DNA of 7,288 bases from Comamonadaceae bacterium (GCA_021286965.1 JAJTBK010000430.1:1-7288); one strand, 5' to 3'. Positions 1 to 5,890 are shown, counted from the first letter of the stretch. Notes: a model not told the origin generated them from the letters alone. A program made the numbers and translations.

Positions 1-564
1 GACTTCGACGCCCACCAGGTCGTCGTTGGCGTACACGCGCAGCTGCGGACTGTGAAAGGCCTGCACCAGCAGCTCGCGCAGCGGCGCGTGCGCGCTCGCG
101 GCCACCAGGGCGGTGGGCTGGCCGCGCGCCACTTCGAGGGCAAAACTCGGGCCGCTCAGGGTGCCGGCCACCAGGCCGGGCGCGACCTGGGCGCAGACTT
201 CGTGCGCCAGCAGGCCAGGGCCGCCCGCGCCTTGCTGGGCCTCAAAGCCTTTGCACAGCCAGGCGACGGGCACGGGGCTGCCCGCGAGCTGCTGCAGCCA
301 GGCGCGCAGCGCCGCCATGGGCGTGCCCAGCACCAGCAGGTCGGCGCCAGCGAGCAGCGGCGCCCAGGCACCGCCAGCAATATGCAGGGAAGGGGGAAAG
401 CGCACGCCGGCCAGGTAGCGTGCGTTGGCACGCTCGGCCTGCAGCGCGGCGGCCTGGGCCGGGTCGCGCGCCCACAGGGTGACGTGGTGGCCGCCGGGGT
501 GGGCGGCGGCGCTCAGGGCCATCGCCGTGCCCCAGGCGCCGGCGCCAATCACTACAATTTTCAT
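1..564 (-). CDS. gpsA: NAD(P)H-dependent glycerol-3-phosphate dehydrogenase, N-terminal part (runs off left edge)
   Basis: The enzyme reduces dihydroxyacetone phosphate to sn-glycerol-3-phosphate in the cytoplasm, the entry point of phospholipid synthesis. The visible 188 residues begin [17 protein letters not shown], a Rossmann dinucleotide-binding loop (G7-x-G9-x-W11-G12). They continue with LVLGTPM near residue 79, the conserved LCKGFE (K105) and [15 protein letters not shown] at about 134-148, then [13 protein letters not shown] up to the edge. The family is usually about 330 residues, so the catalytic C-terminal helical domain is outside the window. The ATG at 564-562 fits the family N terminus exactly, but I see no Shine-Dalgarno sequence before it; the bases there belong to a dispersed repeat. 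It is the last gene seen of the rhodanese-grxC-secB-gpsA cluster, 54 nt after secB. Identification is firm; only the 3' end is missing. Confidence 0.97.
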   Translation of the reverse strand, partial: MKIVVIGAGAWGTAMALSAAAHPGGHHVTLWARDPAQAAALQAERANARYLAGVRFPPSLHIAGGAWAPLLAGADLLVLGTPMAALRAWLQQLAGSPVPVAWLCKGFEAQQGAGGPGLLAHEVCAQVAPGLVAGTLSGPSFALEVARGQPTALVAASAHAPLRELLVQAFHSPQLRVYANDDLVGVEV

Positions 565-603
565 AGCTGCTAGCGCTTGATGGACAAGGTTTGGAGGCCT
601 ATT
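563..603 (+). repeat. Dispersed intergenic repeat, copy A
   Basis: It starts ATAGCTGCTAGCGCTTG (563-579) and aligns without gaps to the reverse complement of 5906-5946: the first 17 bases are identical and 32 of 41 match overall. Unlike copy B, the second arm here is degenerate (GTTTGGA at 589-595 in place of CGCTAGC), so the original stem cannot form. The first two bases lie in the gpsA start codon, so the repeat forms the immediate gpsA leader. From memory, this core recurs between genes in Comamonadaceae; I cannot confirm that here. Confidence 0.65.
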
Positions 604-613
604 AGCCTCCAAA
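590..613. repeat. Perfect inverted repeat in the secB-gpsA gap
   Basis: TTTGGAGGC (590-598) and GCCTCCAAA (605-613) are perfect reverse complements around a 6-nt loop. The 9-bp stem lies 5 nt after the secB stop and 25 nt before the gpsA start. No T-run follows it on the minus strand (CCTTG), so it is a weak candidate terminator. An intercistronic RNA hairpin protecting the secB 3' end or tuning gpsA expression is more likely. Confidence 0.6.
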
Positions 614-618
614 TGGGC

Positions 619-1074
619 TTACTGCGCCGTGGCGTTGGCGGCTTCGGCCTGGGCCGCTTGCTGCTGCTCGTACATGGCCTGGAAGTTGATTTCTGCCAGG
701 TGCACGGGCGGGAAGCCGGCGCGGGTGATGGTGTCGGCCACGCTGGCGCGCAGGTAGGGGTAGATGATTTGCGGGCAGGCCACGCCAATGACGGCGCCCA
801 TCTGCTCTTCGGGCACGTTGCGGATTTCAAAAATGCCGGCCTGCTTGGCTTCGACCAGGAACACGGTCTTGTCTTCGATCTTGGTCTGCACGGTGGCGAC
901 GACGCAGATTTCAAAAATGCCGTCGGCGACGTTCTCGGCCTGCACGGCCAGCTGGATGTCCACGCTCGGCTGCTGCGGTTCGAGCAGGATGGCGGGCGAG
1001 TTGGGCTGCTCGAGCGACAGGTCCTTGAGGTAAACGCGCTGGATCTGGAAAACGGGGGTGTCTTGCTCGGCCAT
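619..1074 (-). CDS. secB: Protein-export chaperone SecB
   Basis: SecB is a cytosolic homotetramer that holds unfolded precursors and delivers them to SecA for export through SecYEG. The product is 151 residues, normal for the family. It shows the SecB core: [19 protein letters not shown] at 7-25, [12 protein letters not shown] at 73-84, and the hallmark [10 protein letters not shown] (100-109) followed by [15 protein letters not shown] (117-131). The tail is Gln/Ala-rich. I chose the ATG at 1074 because MAEQ...FQIQRVY is the normal N terminus; the frame stays open up to 1140, but that extension would cross a terminator hairpin and has no family counterpart. No Shine-Dalgarno is visible; the 26 nt before ATG are C/A-rich. 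It lies between grxC (101 nt upstream, with a terminator between) and gpsA, the conserved order. Confidence 0.97.
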   Translation of the reverse strand: MAEQDTPVFQIQRVYLKDLSLEQPNSPAILLEPQQPSVDIQLAVQAENVADGIFEICVVATVQTKIEDKTVFLVEAKQAGIFEIRNVPEEQMGAVIGVACPQIIYPYLRASVADTITRAGFPPVHLAEINFQAMYEQQQAAQAEAANATAQ

Positions 1075-1100
1075 GGTGTGGATTGGGCAGTGGAGTGGAT

Positions 1101-1138
1101 AAAACAAAGCCCGCCGGGGAGTGGCTCCCGCAGCGGGC
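1101..1138 (-). terminator. Intrinsic terminator/attenuator between grxC and secB
   Basis: Read on the minus strand, GCCCGC (1138-1133) pairs with GCGGGC (1114-1109). Nested inside, GGGAG (1129-1125) pairs with CTCCC (1121-1117) around a 3-nt loop. TTTGTTTT (1108-1101) follows directly, the classic intrinsic form. It would end rhodanese-grxC transcripts. Its T-run stops only 26 nt before the secB ATG, leaving little room for a separate secB promoter downstream, so partial readthrough is plausible. Confidence 0.75.
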
Positions 1139-1144
1139 ACTTCA

Positions 1145-1161
1145 GCGGCGCATTATGCCGC
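1145..1161. repeat. Small inverted repeat after grxC
   Basis: GCGGC (1145-1149) and GCCGC (1157-1161) flank GCATTAT. On the minus strand the loop holds CATAAT, a possible -10 box for secB, but I found no convincing -35 at 16-18 nt upstream. Function is uncertain. Confidence 0.3.
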
Positions 1162-1175
1162 CTGGCAACCGGCCC

Positions 1176-1433
1176 TCAGCCTTGCAGCAGGGGCAGCAGG
1201 CCGCCGCTGGCGTCGAGCGCCTGCAGGTCGTCGCAGCCGCCAACGTGGGTGTCGCCGATGAAAATCTGCGGCACGGTGCGCCGGCCGGTGCGCTCCATCA
1301 TGCGCTGGCGTTCGGCCGGGTCCTGGTCGATGCGGACTTCCTCGATGTGCTCGACGCCGCGCGCCTTCAGCAGCTGCTTGGCGCGGGTGCAGTACGGGCA
1401 CACGGCGGTGGTGTACATGGTCACGTGTTGCAT
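1176..1433 (-). CDS. grxC: Glutaredoxin 3
   Basis: This is a small cytosolic dithiol glutaredoxin that uses glutathione to reduce disulfides and mixed disulfides. The 85-residue product has the active site C12-P-Y-C15, the TVPQIFI segment with its cis-proline P55 (53-59), and the glutathione-binding GGCDDL (65-70). Length and N terminus (MQHVTMYTTAVCPYC) match the family. The start lies 3 nt after the rhodanese stop, and an AAAGG Shine-Dalgarno lies inside the end of that gene, so the two are almost certainly co-transcribed and probably translationally coupled. A terminator follows its stop codon. Pairing with a rhodanese and secB is the same as in enterobacteria. Confidence 0.96.
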   Translation of the reverse strand: MQHVTMYTTAVCPYCTRAKQLLKARGVEHIEEVRIDQDPAERQRMMERTGRRTVPQIFIGDTHVGGCDDLQALDASGGLLPLLQG

Positions 1434-1436
1434 GGC

Positions 1437-1844
1437 TTAGCCTTTCTCGACGGGCAGATTGGCCTCGCGCCAGGCGGTCAGGCCGCCGGCCAGGGGCTGG
1501 GCTTTGTCGTAACCGAGCTTTTGAGCCACGGCGCTGGCACGCTGGGCGCGCATTCCCTTGGCGCAGACCAAAATCAGCGGCAGGGTTTTGTTCTTCACCA
1601 GGCCGGGCAGGCGCTCTTCGAGCTGCGCCAGCGGCACGTTCTTGGCGCCGCCAATGTGGCCGGCGGCAAATTCCTCGGGCTCGCAGACGTCGATGACCAC
1701 GGCTTTTTCGCGGTTGATGAGCTGCACCGCCTGGGCGCTGGACAGGCCCAGGCCGGCGCCGCCGCGCAGCACTGGCCACAGCAGCAGGGCCCCGGAGGCC
1801 AGGGCCATGAAGAACAGATACCAGTTCTCGATGATGAAATTCAC
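1437..1844 (-). CDS. Membrane-anchored rhodanese-like sulfurtransferase (YibN type)
   Basis: The 135-residue product has an N-terminal hydrophobic segment (about 8-26, WYLFFMALASGALLLWPVL) that should anchor it in the inner membrane, then one rhodanese domain. That domain shows VVIDVCEPEEFAAGHIGGAKNV (49-70) and the active-site loop C94-A-K-G-M-R99, with the catalytic Cys and Arg of sulfurtransferases present, then PLAGGLTAWREANLPV near the C terminus. The likely role is moving or releasing persulfide sulfur; the acceptor is unknown. I chose the GTG at 1844 because AAGGA lies 5 nt before it and MNFIIENWYLFF is a natural start; a TTG at 1865 in the same frame has no such site. It is first in the cluster, divergent from gpmA. 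Confidence 0.9.
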   Translation of the reverse strand: MNFIIENWYLFFMALASGALLLWPVLRGGAGLGLSSAQAVQLINREKAVVIDVCEPEEFAAGHIGGAKNVPLAQLEERLPGLVKNKTLPLILVCAKGMRAQRASAVAQKLGYDKAQPLAGGLTAWREANLPVEKG

Positions 1845-1849
1845 GTCAA

Positions 1850-1854
1850 TCCTT
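1850..1854 (-). promoter_or_regulatory. Shine-Dalgarno fixing the rhodanese GTG start
   Basis: On the minus strand AAGGA is followed by the 5-nt spacer TTGAC and then GTG. This supports the GTG over the upstream TTG at 1865. Confidence 0.65.
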
Positions 1855-1885
1855 GGGGTTGGCAAACCGTGCGATTCTAAAATGC

Positions 1886-1899
1886 CAGGTTTTGACCTG
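1886..1899. repeat. Operator-like inverted repeat in the divergent promoter region
   Basis: CAGGT (1886-1890) and ACCTG (1895-1899) are reverse complements around TTTG. The repeat is close to the putative -10 boxes. With 5-bp arms it could be chance, so binding by a regulator is only a possibility. Confidence 0.3.
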
Positions 1900-1936
1900 C
1901 GTCGCCCGATTTCTTTATCCCTGAGGCTTTTTCCCC

Positions 1937-2680
1937 ATGTACAAGCTTGTTTTGATCCGCCACGGCGAATCGACCTGGAATCTTGAAAACCGCTTTACCG
2001 GCTGGACCGACGTCGATCTCACGCCCACGGGCGTGTCGCAGGCGCAAAACGCCGGCCGCCTGCTCAAGGCCGAGGGCTACGCGTTCGACCTGTGCTTCAC
2101 CAGCGTCTTGAAGCGCGCCATCCGCACCCTGTGGCACACGCTCGACGAGATGGACTGCACCTGGCTGCCCGTGCGCAAAGATTGGCGCCTGAACGAGCGC
2201 CACTACGGCGCGCTGCAGGGCCTGAACAAAGCCGACATGGCGGCCCAGTACGGCGATGCGCAGGTGCTGGTGTGGCGGCGCAGCTACGACACGCCGCCGC
2301 CGGCACTCGAAGCGAGCGACGCGCGCAGCGAGCGTGGCGACCGCCGCTACGCCGCCCTGGCCCCCGCGCAGGTGCCGCTGACCGAATGCCTGCAGGACAC
2401 CGTGGCGCGCGTGCTGCCGTGCTGGAACGATGCCATCGCCCCGGCGATCCGCAGCGGCCAGCGCGTGGTGGTGGCGGCGCACGGCAACTCCATCCGCGCC
2501 CTGGTCAAGTACCTCGACGGCATCTCCGACAGCGACATCGTTGGCCTGAACATCCCCAACGGCATTCCGCTGGTGTACGAGCTCGACGCCGACCTCAAGC
2601 CCCTGCGCCACTATTACCTGGGCGACGCCGAGGCCGCCGCCCGCGCCGCCGCTGCCGTGGCCGCGCAGGGCAAGGCCTGA
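1937..2680 (+). CDS. gpmA: 2,3-bisphosphoglycerate-dependent phosphoglycerate mutase
   Basis: GpmA interconverts 3- and 2-phosphoglycerate in glycolysis and gluconeogenesis through a phosphohistidine. The 247-residue product has the histidine-phosphatase signature LIRHGES with the phosphorylated H9, followed by W14-N15 and [11 protein letters not shown] (19-29). Further on are [12 protein letters not shown] (55-66; R60), [14 protein letters not shown] (85-98; E87 is the likely acid), and [12 protein letters not shown] (178-188; the second catalytic H182). Length fits the family, with an Ala-rich tail after about residue 232. The ATG at 1937 gives the standard [11 protein letters not shown] start. 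It diverges from the rhodanese-grxC-secB-gpsA cluster, the position held in E. coli by the unrelated cofactor-independent mutase. Confidence 0.98.
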   Translation: MYKLVLIRHGESTWNLENRFTGWTDVDLTPTGVSQAQNAGRLLKAEGYAFDLCFTSVLKRAIRTLWHTLDEMDCTWLPVRKDWRLNERHYGALQGLNKADMAAQYGDAQVLVWRRSYDTPPPALEASDARSERGDRRYAALAPAQVPLTECLQDTVARVLPCWNDAIAPAIRSGQRVVVAAHGNSIRALVKYLDGISDSDIVGLNIPNGIPLVYELDADLKPLRHYYLGDAEAAARAAAAVAAQGKA

Positions 2681-2709
2681 GAGGCTGAGGCTTTACTGGC
2701 ACTTCCTTA

Positions 2710-2738
2710 CACGCCGGCCGGGAACCTGGGCCGGCGTG
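2710..2738 (+). terminator. Possible terminator or intercistronic hairpin after gpmA
   Basis: CACGCCGGCC (2710-2719) and GGCCGGCGTG (2729-2738) form a perfect 10-bp GC-rich stem with a 9-nt loop. CCCCTTCC follows rather than a T-run, so efficient intrinsic termination is doubtful. It may instead stabilise the gpmA 3' end or cause pausing before ctpA. Confidence 0.4.
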
Positions 2739-2777
2739 CCCCTTCCAATGCATATTGCATGTTTGCAGCGCTAACGC

Positions 2778-2782
2778 AGGTG
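2778..2782 (+). promoter_or_regulatory. Shine-Dalgarno supporting the ctpA ATG
   Basis: AGGTG lies 5 nt before the ATG at 2788. An in-frame TTG at 2755 would add 11 residues in front of the signal segment and has no comparable site. Confidence 0.5.
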
Positions 2783-2787
2783 TTTTT

Positions 2788-4236
2788 ATGGGCCAGAAAT
2801 TGAAAATCGCAGGTTGGATCTCGGTCGGCGTGTTCGCCGGCGCACTGACCACGGTGTCTCTGCAAACCGTGGCGCGCGGCACCGTCACGCCGCTACCGCT
2901 GGAAGAAATCCAGCAGCTCTCGGCCGTCTTCGGGCTCATCAAGACGGATTACGTCGAGCCGGTGGACGACAAGAAACTCATCACCGACGCCATTGCCGGC
3001 ATGGTCTCCAGCCTGGACCCGCATTCGCAGTATTTCGACAAAAAGACCTTCAAGGAATTCCGCGAAGGCACGAGCGGCCGGTTCGTCGGCGTCGGCATCG
3101 AGATCACGCAGGAAGACGGCCTCATCAAGATCGTCTCGCCCATCGAAGGCTCGCCCGCGTACCGCGCCGGTCTCAAGACGAACGACCTCATCACCAAGAT
3201 CGACGACACCGCCGTGCGCGGCCTGACGCTCAACGAAGCCGTCAAGCGGATGCGCGGCGAGCCCAGCACCAAGGTGCTGCTGACGGTGTTCCGCAAGGAC
3301 GAGAACCGCACCTTCCCCGTGACCATCACGCGCGAAGAAATCAAGACCCAGTCGGTCAAGGGCAAGGTCATCGAGCCCGGCTACGCCTGGGTGCGCCTGT
3401 CGCAGTTCCAGGAGCGCACGGTGGACGACTTCGTGCGCAAGGTCGAAGAGATTTACCAGCAGGAGCCCAAGCTCAAGGGCCTGGTGCTCGACCTGCGCAA
3501 CGACCCGGGCGGCCTGCTCGATGCGGCCGTCGCCATCTCGGCCGCCTTCCTGCCCGAGAACGTCACCGTCGTCTACACCAACGGCCAGCTGGCCGACAGC
3601 AAGGCCACCTACAAGGCCGCGCCCAGCTTCTACACGCGCCGGGGCCAGGGCGATCCGCTCAAGCGCCTGCCGGCCGCGCTCAAGAGCGTGCCGCTGGTGG
3701 TGCTGGTCAACGAAGGCTCGGCCTCGGCCAGCGAGATCGTCGCCGGTGCGCTGCAGGATCACCAGCGCGCCACGCTCATGGGCAGTCAGACCTTTGGCAA
3801 GGGCTCGGTGCAAACCGTGCGCCCGCTGGGCCCGGACACCGGCATCAAAATCACCACTGCGCGCTACTACACGCCCAGCGGCCGCTCCATCCAGGCCAAG
3901 GGCATCGTGCCCGACGTGATGGTCGATGAAACCGCCGAGGGCGACGTCTACGCCGTGCTGCGCACGCGCGAAGCCGACCTGGAAAAGCACCTGGGCACCG
4001 GCCAGGGCCAGGAACAGCTCAGCCCCGAGCAGGACAAGGCACGCGAGGAAGCACGCGAGGAAGCGCGCAAGCGCCTGGAGGAAGAAATCAAGAAGAACCC
4101 GGCTGGCCGCAAGCTGCCCGAGTTCGGCACCGACAAGGACTTCCAGCTCACCCAGGCGCTGCACCGCCTCAAGGGCGAGCCGGTGCAGGTCAGCAAGACC
4201 CTGACCGAGCGCAAGGAAGAGAAGAAAGAGGAATAA
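2788..4236 (+). CDS. ctpA: S41-family carboxy-terminal processing protease (CtpA/Prc-like)
   Basis: This is an envelope serine protease that trims or degrades substrates from exposed C termini. The 482-residue product starts with a signal or anchor segment (about 8-29, GWISVGVFAGALTTVSLQTVA). A helical region includes SSLDPHSQYF (74-83), followed by a PDZ domain (about 98-170; GRFVGVGIEI, SPIEGSPAYRAGLKTND). The S41 catalytic domain (about 195-380) has LVLDLRNDPGGLLDAAV (232-248), GSASASEIVAGAL (310-322) and TFGKGSVQ (335-342). S313 and K338 are 25 apart, as in known CtpA/Prc dyads, and Q342 matches the third residue of B. subtilis CtpB. The C-terminal 75 residues are Glu/Lys/Arg-rich and probably coiled coil. 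The catalytic residues are complete; substrates and any adaptor are not visible here. Confidence 0.95.
   Translation: MGQKLKIAGWISVGVFAGALTTVSLQTVARGTVTPLPLEEIQQLSAVFGLIKTDYVEPVDDKKLITDAIAGMVSSLDPHSQYFDKKTFKEFREGTSGRFVGVGIEITQEDGLIKIVSPIEGSPAYRAGLKTNDLITKIDDTAVRGLTLNEAVKRMRGEPSTKVLLTVFRKDENRTFPVTITREEIKTQSVKGKVIEPGYAWVRLSQFQERTVDDFVRKVEEIYQQEPKLKGLVLDLRNDPGGLLDAAVAISAAFLPENVTVVYTNGQLADSKATYKAAPSFYTRRGQGDPLKRLPAALKSVPLVVLVNEGSASASEIVAGALQDHQRATLMGSQTFGKGSVQTVRPLGPDTGIKITTARYYTPSGRSIQAKGIVPDVMVDETAEGDVYAVLRTREADLEKHLGTGQGQEQLSPEQDKAREEAREEARKRLEEEIKKNPAGRKLPEFGTDKDFQLTQALHRLKGEPVQVSKTLTERKEEKKEE
4039..4062 (+). repeat. 12-bp tandem duplication in the ctpA tail
   Basis: GCACGCGAGGAA occurs twice in a row and encodes AREEAREE in the charged C-terminal helix, with a degenerate continuation (ARKRLEEE). 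It is in frame and does not disturb the gene. Confidence 0.7.
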
Positions 4237-4274
4237 GACGGAGGCATAAGCCCTCACCCGCTCCTTCCCACCAC

Positions 4275-4303
4275 CAGCCGGGCGCCCGCCCGGCTGTTTG
4301 CTT
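4275..4303 (+). terminator. Intrinsic terminator after ctpA
   Basis: CAGCCGGGC (4275-4283) pairs with GCCCGGCTG (4288-4296) around GCCC, a 9-bp GC-rich stem, and TTTGCTT follows. The end of the T-rich stretch is only 11 nt before the moeB start codon, so moeB probably depends on readthrough or on a promoter further upstream. Confidence 0.65.
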
Positions 4304-4314
4304 CAAGGCTGTTC

Positions 4315-5085
4315 ATGACCGACGACCAACTGCTGCGCTACTCGCGCCACATCCTGCTCGACGACATCGGCATCGAGGGCCAGGAGCGCTTTCTCGCCGC
4401 CCATGCCCTAGTGATCGGCGCCGGCGGCCTGGGCTCGCCCGTGGCCCTGCTGCTGGGCGCCGCCGGCGTGGGCCGCCTGACCCTGGTGGACGACGACGTG
4501 GTCGATCTGACCAACCTGCAGCGCCAGATTGCGCACAGCACGGCGCGCGTCGGCCAGCCCAAGGTGGACTCGGCGGCGCAGGCGGTGCAGGCGCTCAACC
4601 CCGGGGTGCAGGTGCAGGCGCTGCAGGCGCGTGCCGACGCCGCCCTGCTCGAGCGCCTGCTGCCCGGCGCCAGCGTGGTGCTCGACTGCAGCGACAACTA
4701 CGCCACGCGCCAGGCCATCAACGCCGCCTGCGTACGCCACGGCGTGCCGCTGGTGGCGGGCGCGGCCATCGGCTTTGACGGCCAGGTGAGCGTGTTCGAC
4801 CCGCGCGATGCGCAGTCGCCCTGCTACGCCTGCCTGTTCGACCCCGAGGCGCAGTTCGAGGAAGTGGCCTGCGCCACCATGGGCGTGTTCGCGCCCATGG
4901 TGGGCATCATCGGCGCGGTGCAGGCGGCCGAGGCGCTCAAGCTCATCGCCGGCATTGGCCAGAGCCTGGCCGGGCGCCTGCTGCTGCTCGATGGCCGCAG
5001 CCTGCAGTGGAGCAGCCTGCGCAGCCCGCGCCAGGCCGACTGCAAGATCTGCGCCGCCGGGAGGGCCCATGCTGCGCCGCTGTGA
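4315..5085 (+). CDS. moeB: HesA/MoeB/ThiF-family adenylyltransferase, probably molybdopterin-synthase (MoaD) activating
   Basis: The family adenylates the C-terminal Gly-Gly of ubiquitin-like sulfur carriers (MoaD or ThiS) before sulfur loading. The 256-residue product shows the E1-like ATP site VIGAGGLGS (33-41), VDDDVVDLTNLQRQI (58-72) with the R70-Q71 pair, K83, and CSDN at 125-128. Two Zn-binding pairs are present, C170-YA-C173 and C243-KI-C246, and C186 is in VACATMGVFAP, where family members carry the conserved Cys. There is no C-terminal rhodanese domain. AAGG lies 6 nt before the ATG. No moaD, thiS or other cofactor gene is in the window, so MoeB versus ThiF is not settled by context; the 256-residue length and N terminus (DDQLLRYSRHILL) favour MoeB. 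Confidence 0.9.
   Translation: MTDDQLLRYSRHILLDDIGIEGQERFLAAHALVIGAGGLGSPVALLLGAAGVGRLTLVDDDVVDLTNLQRQIAHSTARVGQPKVDSAAQAVQALNPGVQVQALQARADAALLERLLPGASVVLDCSDNYATRQAINAACVRHGVPLVAGAAIGFDGQVSVFDPRDAQSPCYACLFDPEAQFEEVACATMGVFAPMVGIIGAVQAAEALKLIAGIGQSLAGRLLLLDGRSLQWSSLRSPRQADCKICAAGRAHAAPL
5060..5064 (+). promoter_or_regulatory. Shine-Dalgarno for the BON lipoprotein, inside moeB
   Basis: GGAGG lies within the last codons of moeB, 4 nt before the ATG at 5069. It supports this start and implies translational coupling to moeB. Confidence 0.6.
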
Positions 5086-5410
5086 ACGCGCCCGGCGGCT
5101 GGCGCTGGCGCTGGCCCTCGGGCCTGCGCTGCTCGCCGCCTGCACCAGCGCCCTGCCGGCGCACGGCAGCGCCGACTACGTGGACGACGCCGCCATCACC
5201 ACCCACATCAAGGCGCAGATGGTGCAGGAACAGCTGCCCTCAGCGGCGCAGATCCGGGTGCAGACGCTGCACGGCTCGGTACTGCTGCGCGGCCAGGCGC
5301 AGTCGCCGGCCGAGAAGGAGCGCGCCGAGATCATCGCCCGCACCACGCCCCAGGTGCGCGAGGTGCGCAGCCTGCTGACGAGTCCACCCGCACCGGCGGC
5401 TACGCCTTGA
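5069..5410 (+). CDS. Small BON-domain lipoprotein
   Basis: The 113-residue product has a basic start (MLRRCERARR), a hydrophobic stretch (11-24) and a lipobox ending LLAAC, giving lipidation at C25. Thr at position +2 suggests sorting to the outer membrane. Mature residues about 36-104 form one BON domain: DDAAITTHIKAQMV, IRVQTLHGSVLLRG with the conserved glycines G69 and G75, then AEKERAEIIARTTPQVREVRSLL. BON domains occur in OsmY and DolP (YraP) and are linked to phospholipid binding and envelope stress; those have two copies, this has one. The start overlaps moeB by 17 bp in another frame, with GGAGG just before it. Its last 11 bp overlap the convergent coaD. Its specific function is unknown. 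Confidence 0.85.
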   Translation: MLRRCERARRLALALALGPALLAACTSALPAHGSADYVDDAAITTHIKAQMVQEQLPSAAQIRVQTLHGSVLLRGQAQSPAEKERAEIIARTTPQVREVRSLLTSPPAPAATP

Positions 5411-5885
5411 ACTTGGCCTGCAGCTGCGCCAGCACAGGCGGCGAGACAAATTTTTCCACCGCGCCGCCGAGCTTGGCGATCTCGCGCACCAGGGTGCTGC
5501 TGATCGACTGGTAGCGCGCATCGGGCGTGAGAAACACGGTTTCCACCTGCGGCATGAGCTGGCGGTTCATGTCGGCGAGCTGGTACTCGTAATCAAAATC
5601 CGAGCCCGAACGCAGGCCACGCACCATGGCGCGCGCGCCCTGGGCGGCGGCAAAGTGCGTCACCAGACCGTCGAACGGCAGCACCCGCACCTGCGGACAG
5701 TCGTGCAGCGCCGTGCGCACCAGGGCCAGGCGCTCGTCCAGGCTGAACAGGGTTTTCTTGTGGTGCGCCACCGCCACGGCGACGATGACCTCGTCAAACA
5801 GCGCCGTGCAGCGGCGCAGCAGGGTTTCGTGCCCCAGGGTGATGGGGTCAAAAGTGCCGGGGTAGACGGCAATCACGGGCGCCAT
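5400..5885 (-). CDS. coaD: Phosphopantetheine adenylyltransferase
   Basis: CoaD joins AMP from ATP to 4'-phosphopantetheine to give dephospho-CoA, the penultimate step of CoA synthesis. The 161-residue product is of standard length and has the nucleotidyltransferase motif YPGTFDPITLGH (8-19; H19). It also has K43 in AHHKK, the RGLRSGSDFDYEYQLADMN segment (89-107; R89 and R92), and ISSTLVR (128-134). All match well-studied bacterial CoaD. GGAG lies 5 nt before the ATG. It follows rsmD on the same strand, but a terminator-like repeat lies 18 nt before its start. Its stop lies inside the end of the convergent lipoprotein gene. Confidence 0.98.
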   Translation of the reverse strand: MAPVIAVYPGTFDPITLGHETLLRRCTALFDEVIVAVAVAHHKKTLFSLDERLALVRTALHDCPQVRVLPFDGLVTHFAAAQGARAMVRGLRSGSDFDYEYQLADMNRQLMPQVETVFLTPDARYQSISSTLVREIAKLGGAVEKFVSPPVLAQLQAKFKA

Positions 5886-5890
5886 GGCAG

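Larger units (their letters stand above)
1845..1936. promoter_or_regulatory. Divergent promoter region between the rhodanese gene and gpmA
   Basis: This 92-bp gap is the only head-to-head junction in the window, so promoters for both clusters should lie here. The AT-rich stretch 1874-1883 reads TAGAAT on the minus strand (1879-1874) and TAAAAT on the plus strand (1878-1883), each 5/6 to the sigma-70 -10 box. Good -35 boxes are not evident. TTGACC at 1892-1897 could be a plus-strand -35, but the -10 options near 1914-1921 are poor. A GAGG at 1923-1926, 10 nt before the gpmA ATG, may be its Shine-Dalgarno. Confidence 0.45.

Noticed and set aside
823..922. Exact 16-bp direct repeat (823-838 and 907-922) within secB
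   Set aside because: Both copies encode GIFEI in two SecB strands that belong to the normal family sequence. Shared codon choice explains it; no mobile or regulatory role is needed.
1075..1140. Longer secB start adding 22 residues
   Set aside because: The extension would be translated through the terminator stem and is not part of the SecB family; the ATG at 1074 gives the normal N terminus.
577..1880. Plus-strand open frames opposite secB, grxC and the rhodanese gene
   Set aside because: They cross gene boundaries and terminators of three firmly identified minus-strand genes, and their translations match no family.
1877..2611. Minus-strand frame opposite gpmA
   Set aside because: It is antisense to a complete phosphoglycerate mutase; low-complexity composition and no recognisable domain.
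2755..2787. Upstream TTG start for ctpA
   Set aside because: It adds 11 residues before a good signal segment and lacks a Shine-Dalgarno, whereas the ATG at 2788 has AGGTG 5 nt upstream.
2893..4257. Long open frame (454 codons) on the minus strand opposite ctpA
   Set aside because: It is antisense to a complete S41 protease with intact catalytic motifs. Its Ala/Leu/Arg/Gly-rich translation is typical of high-GC antisense frames, and no family is recognisable.
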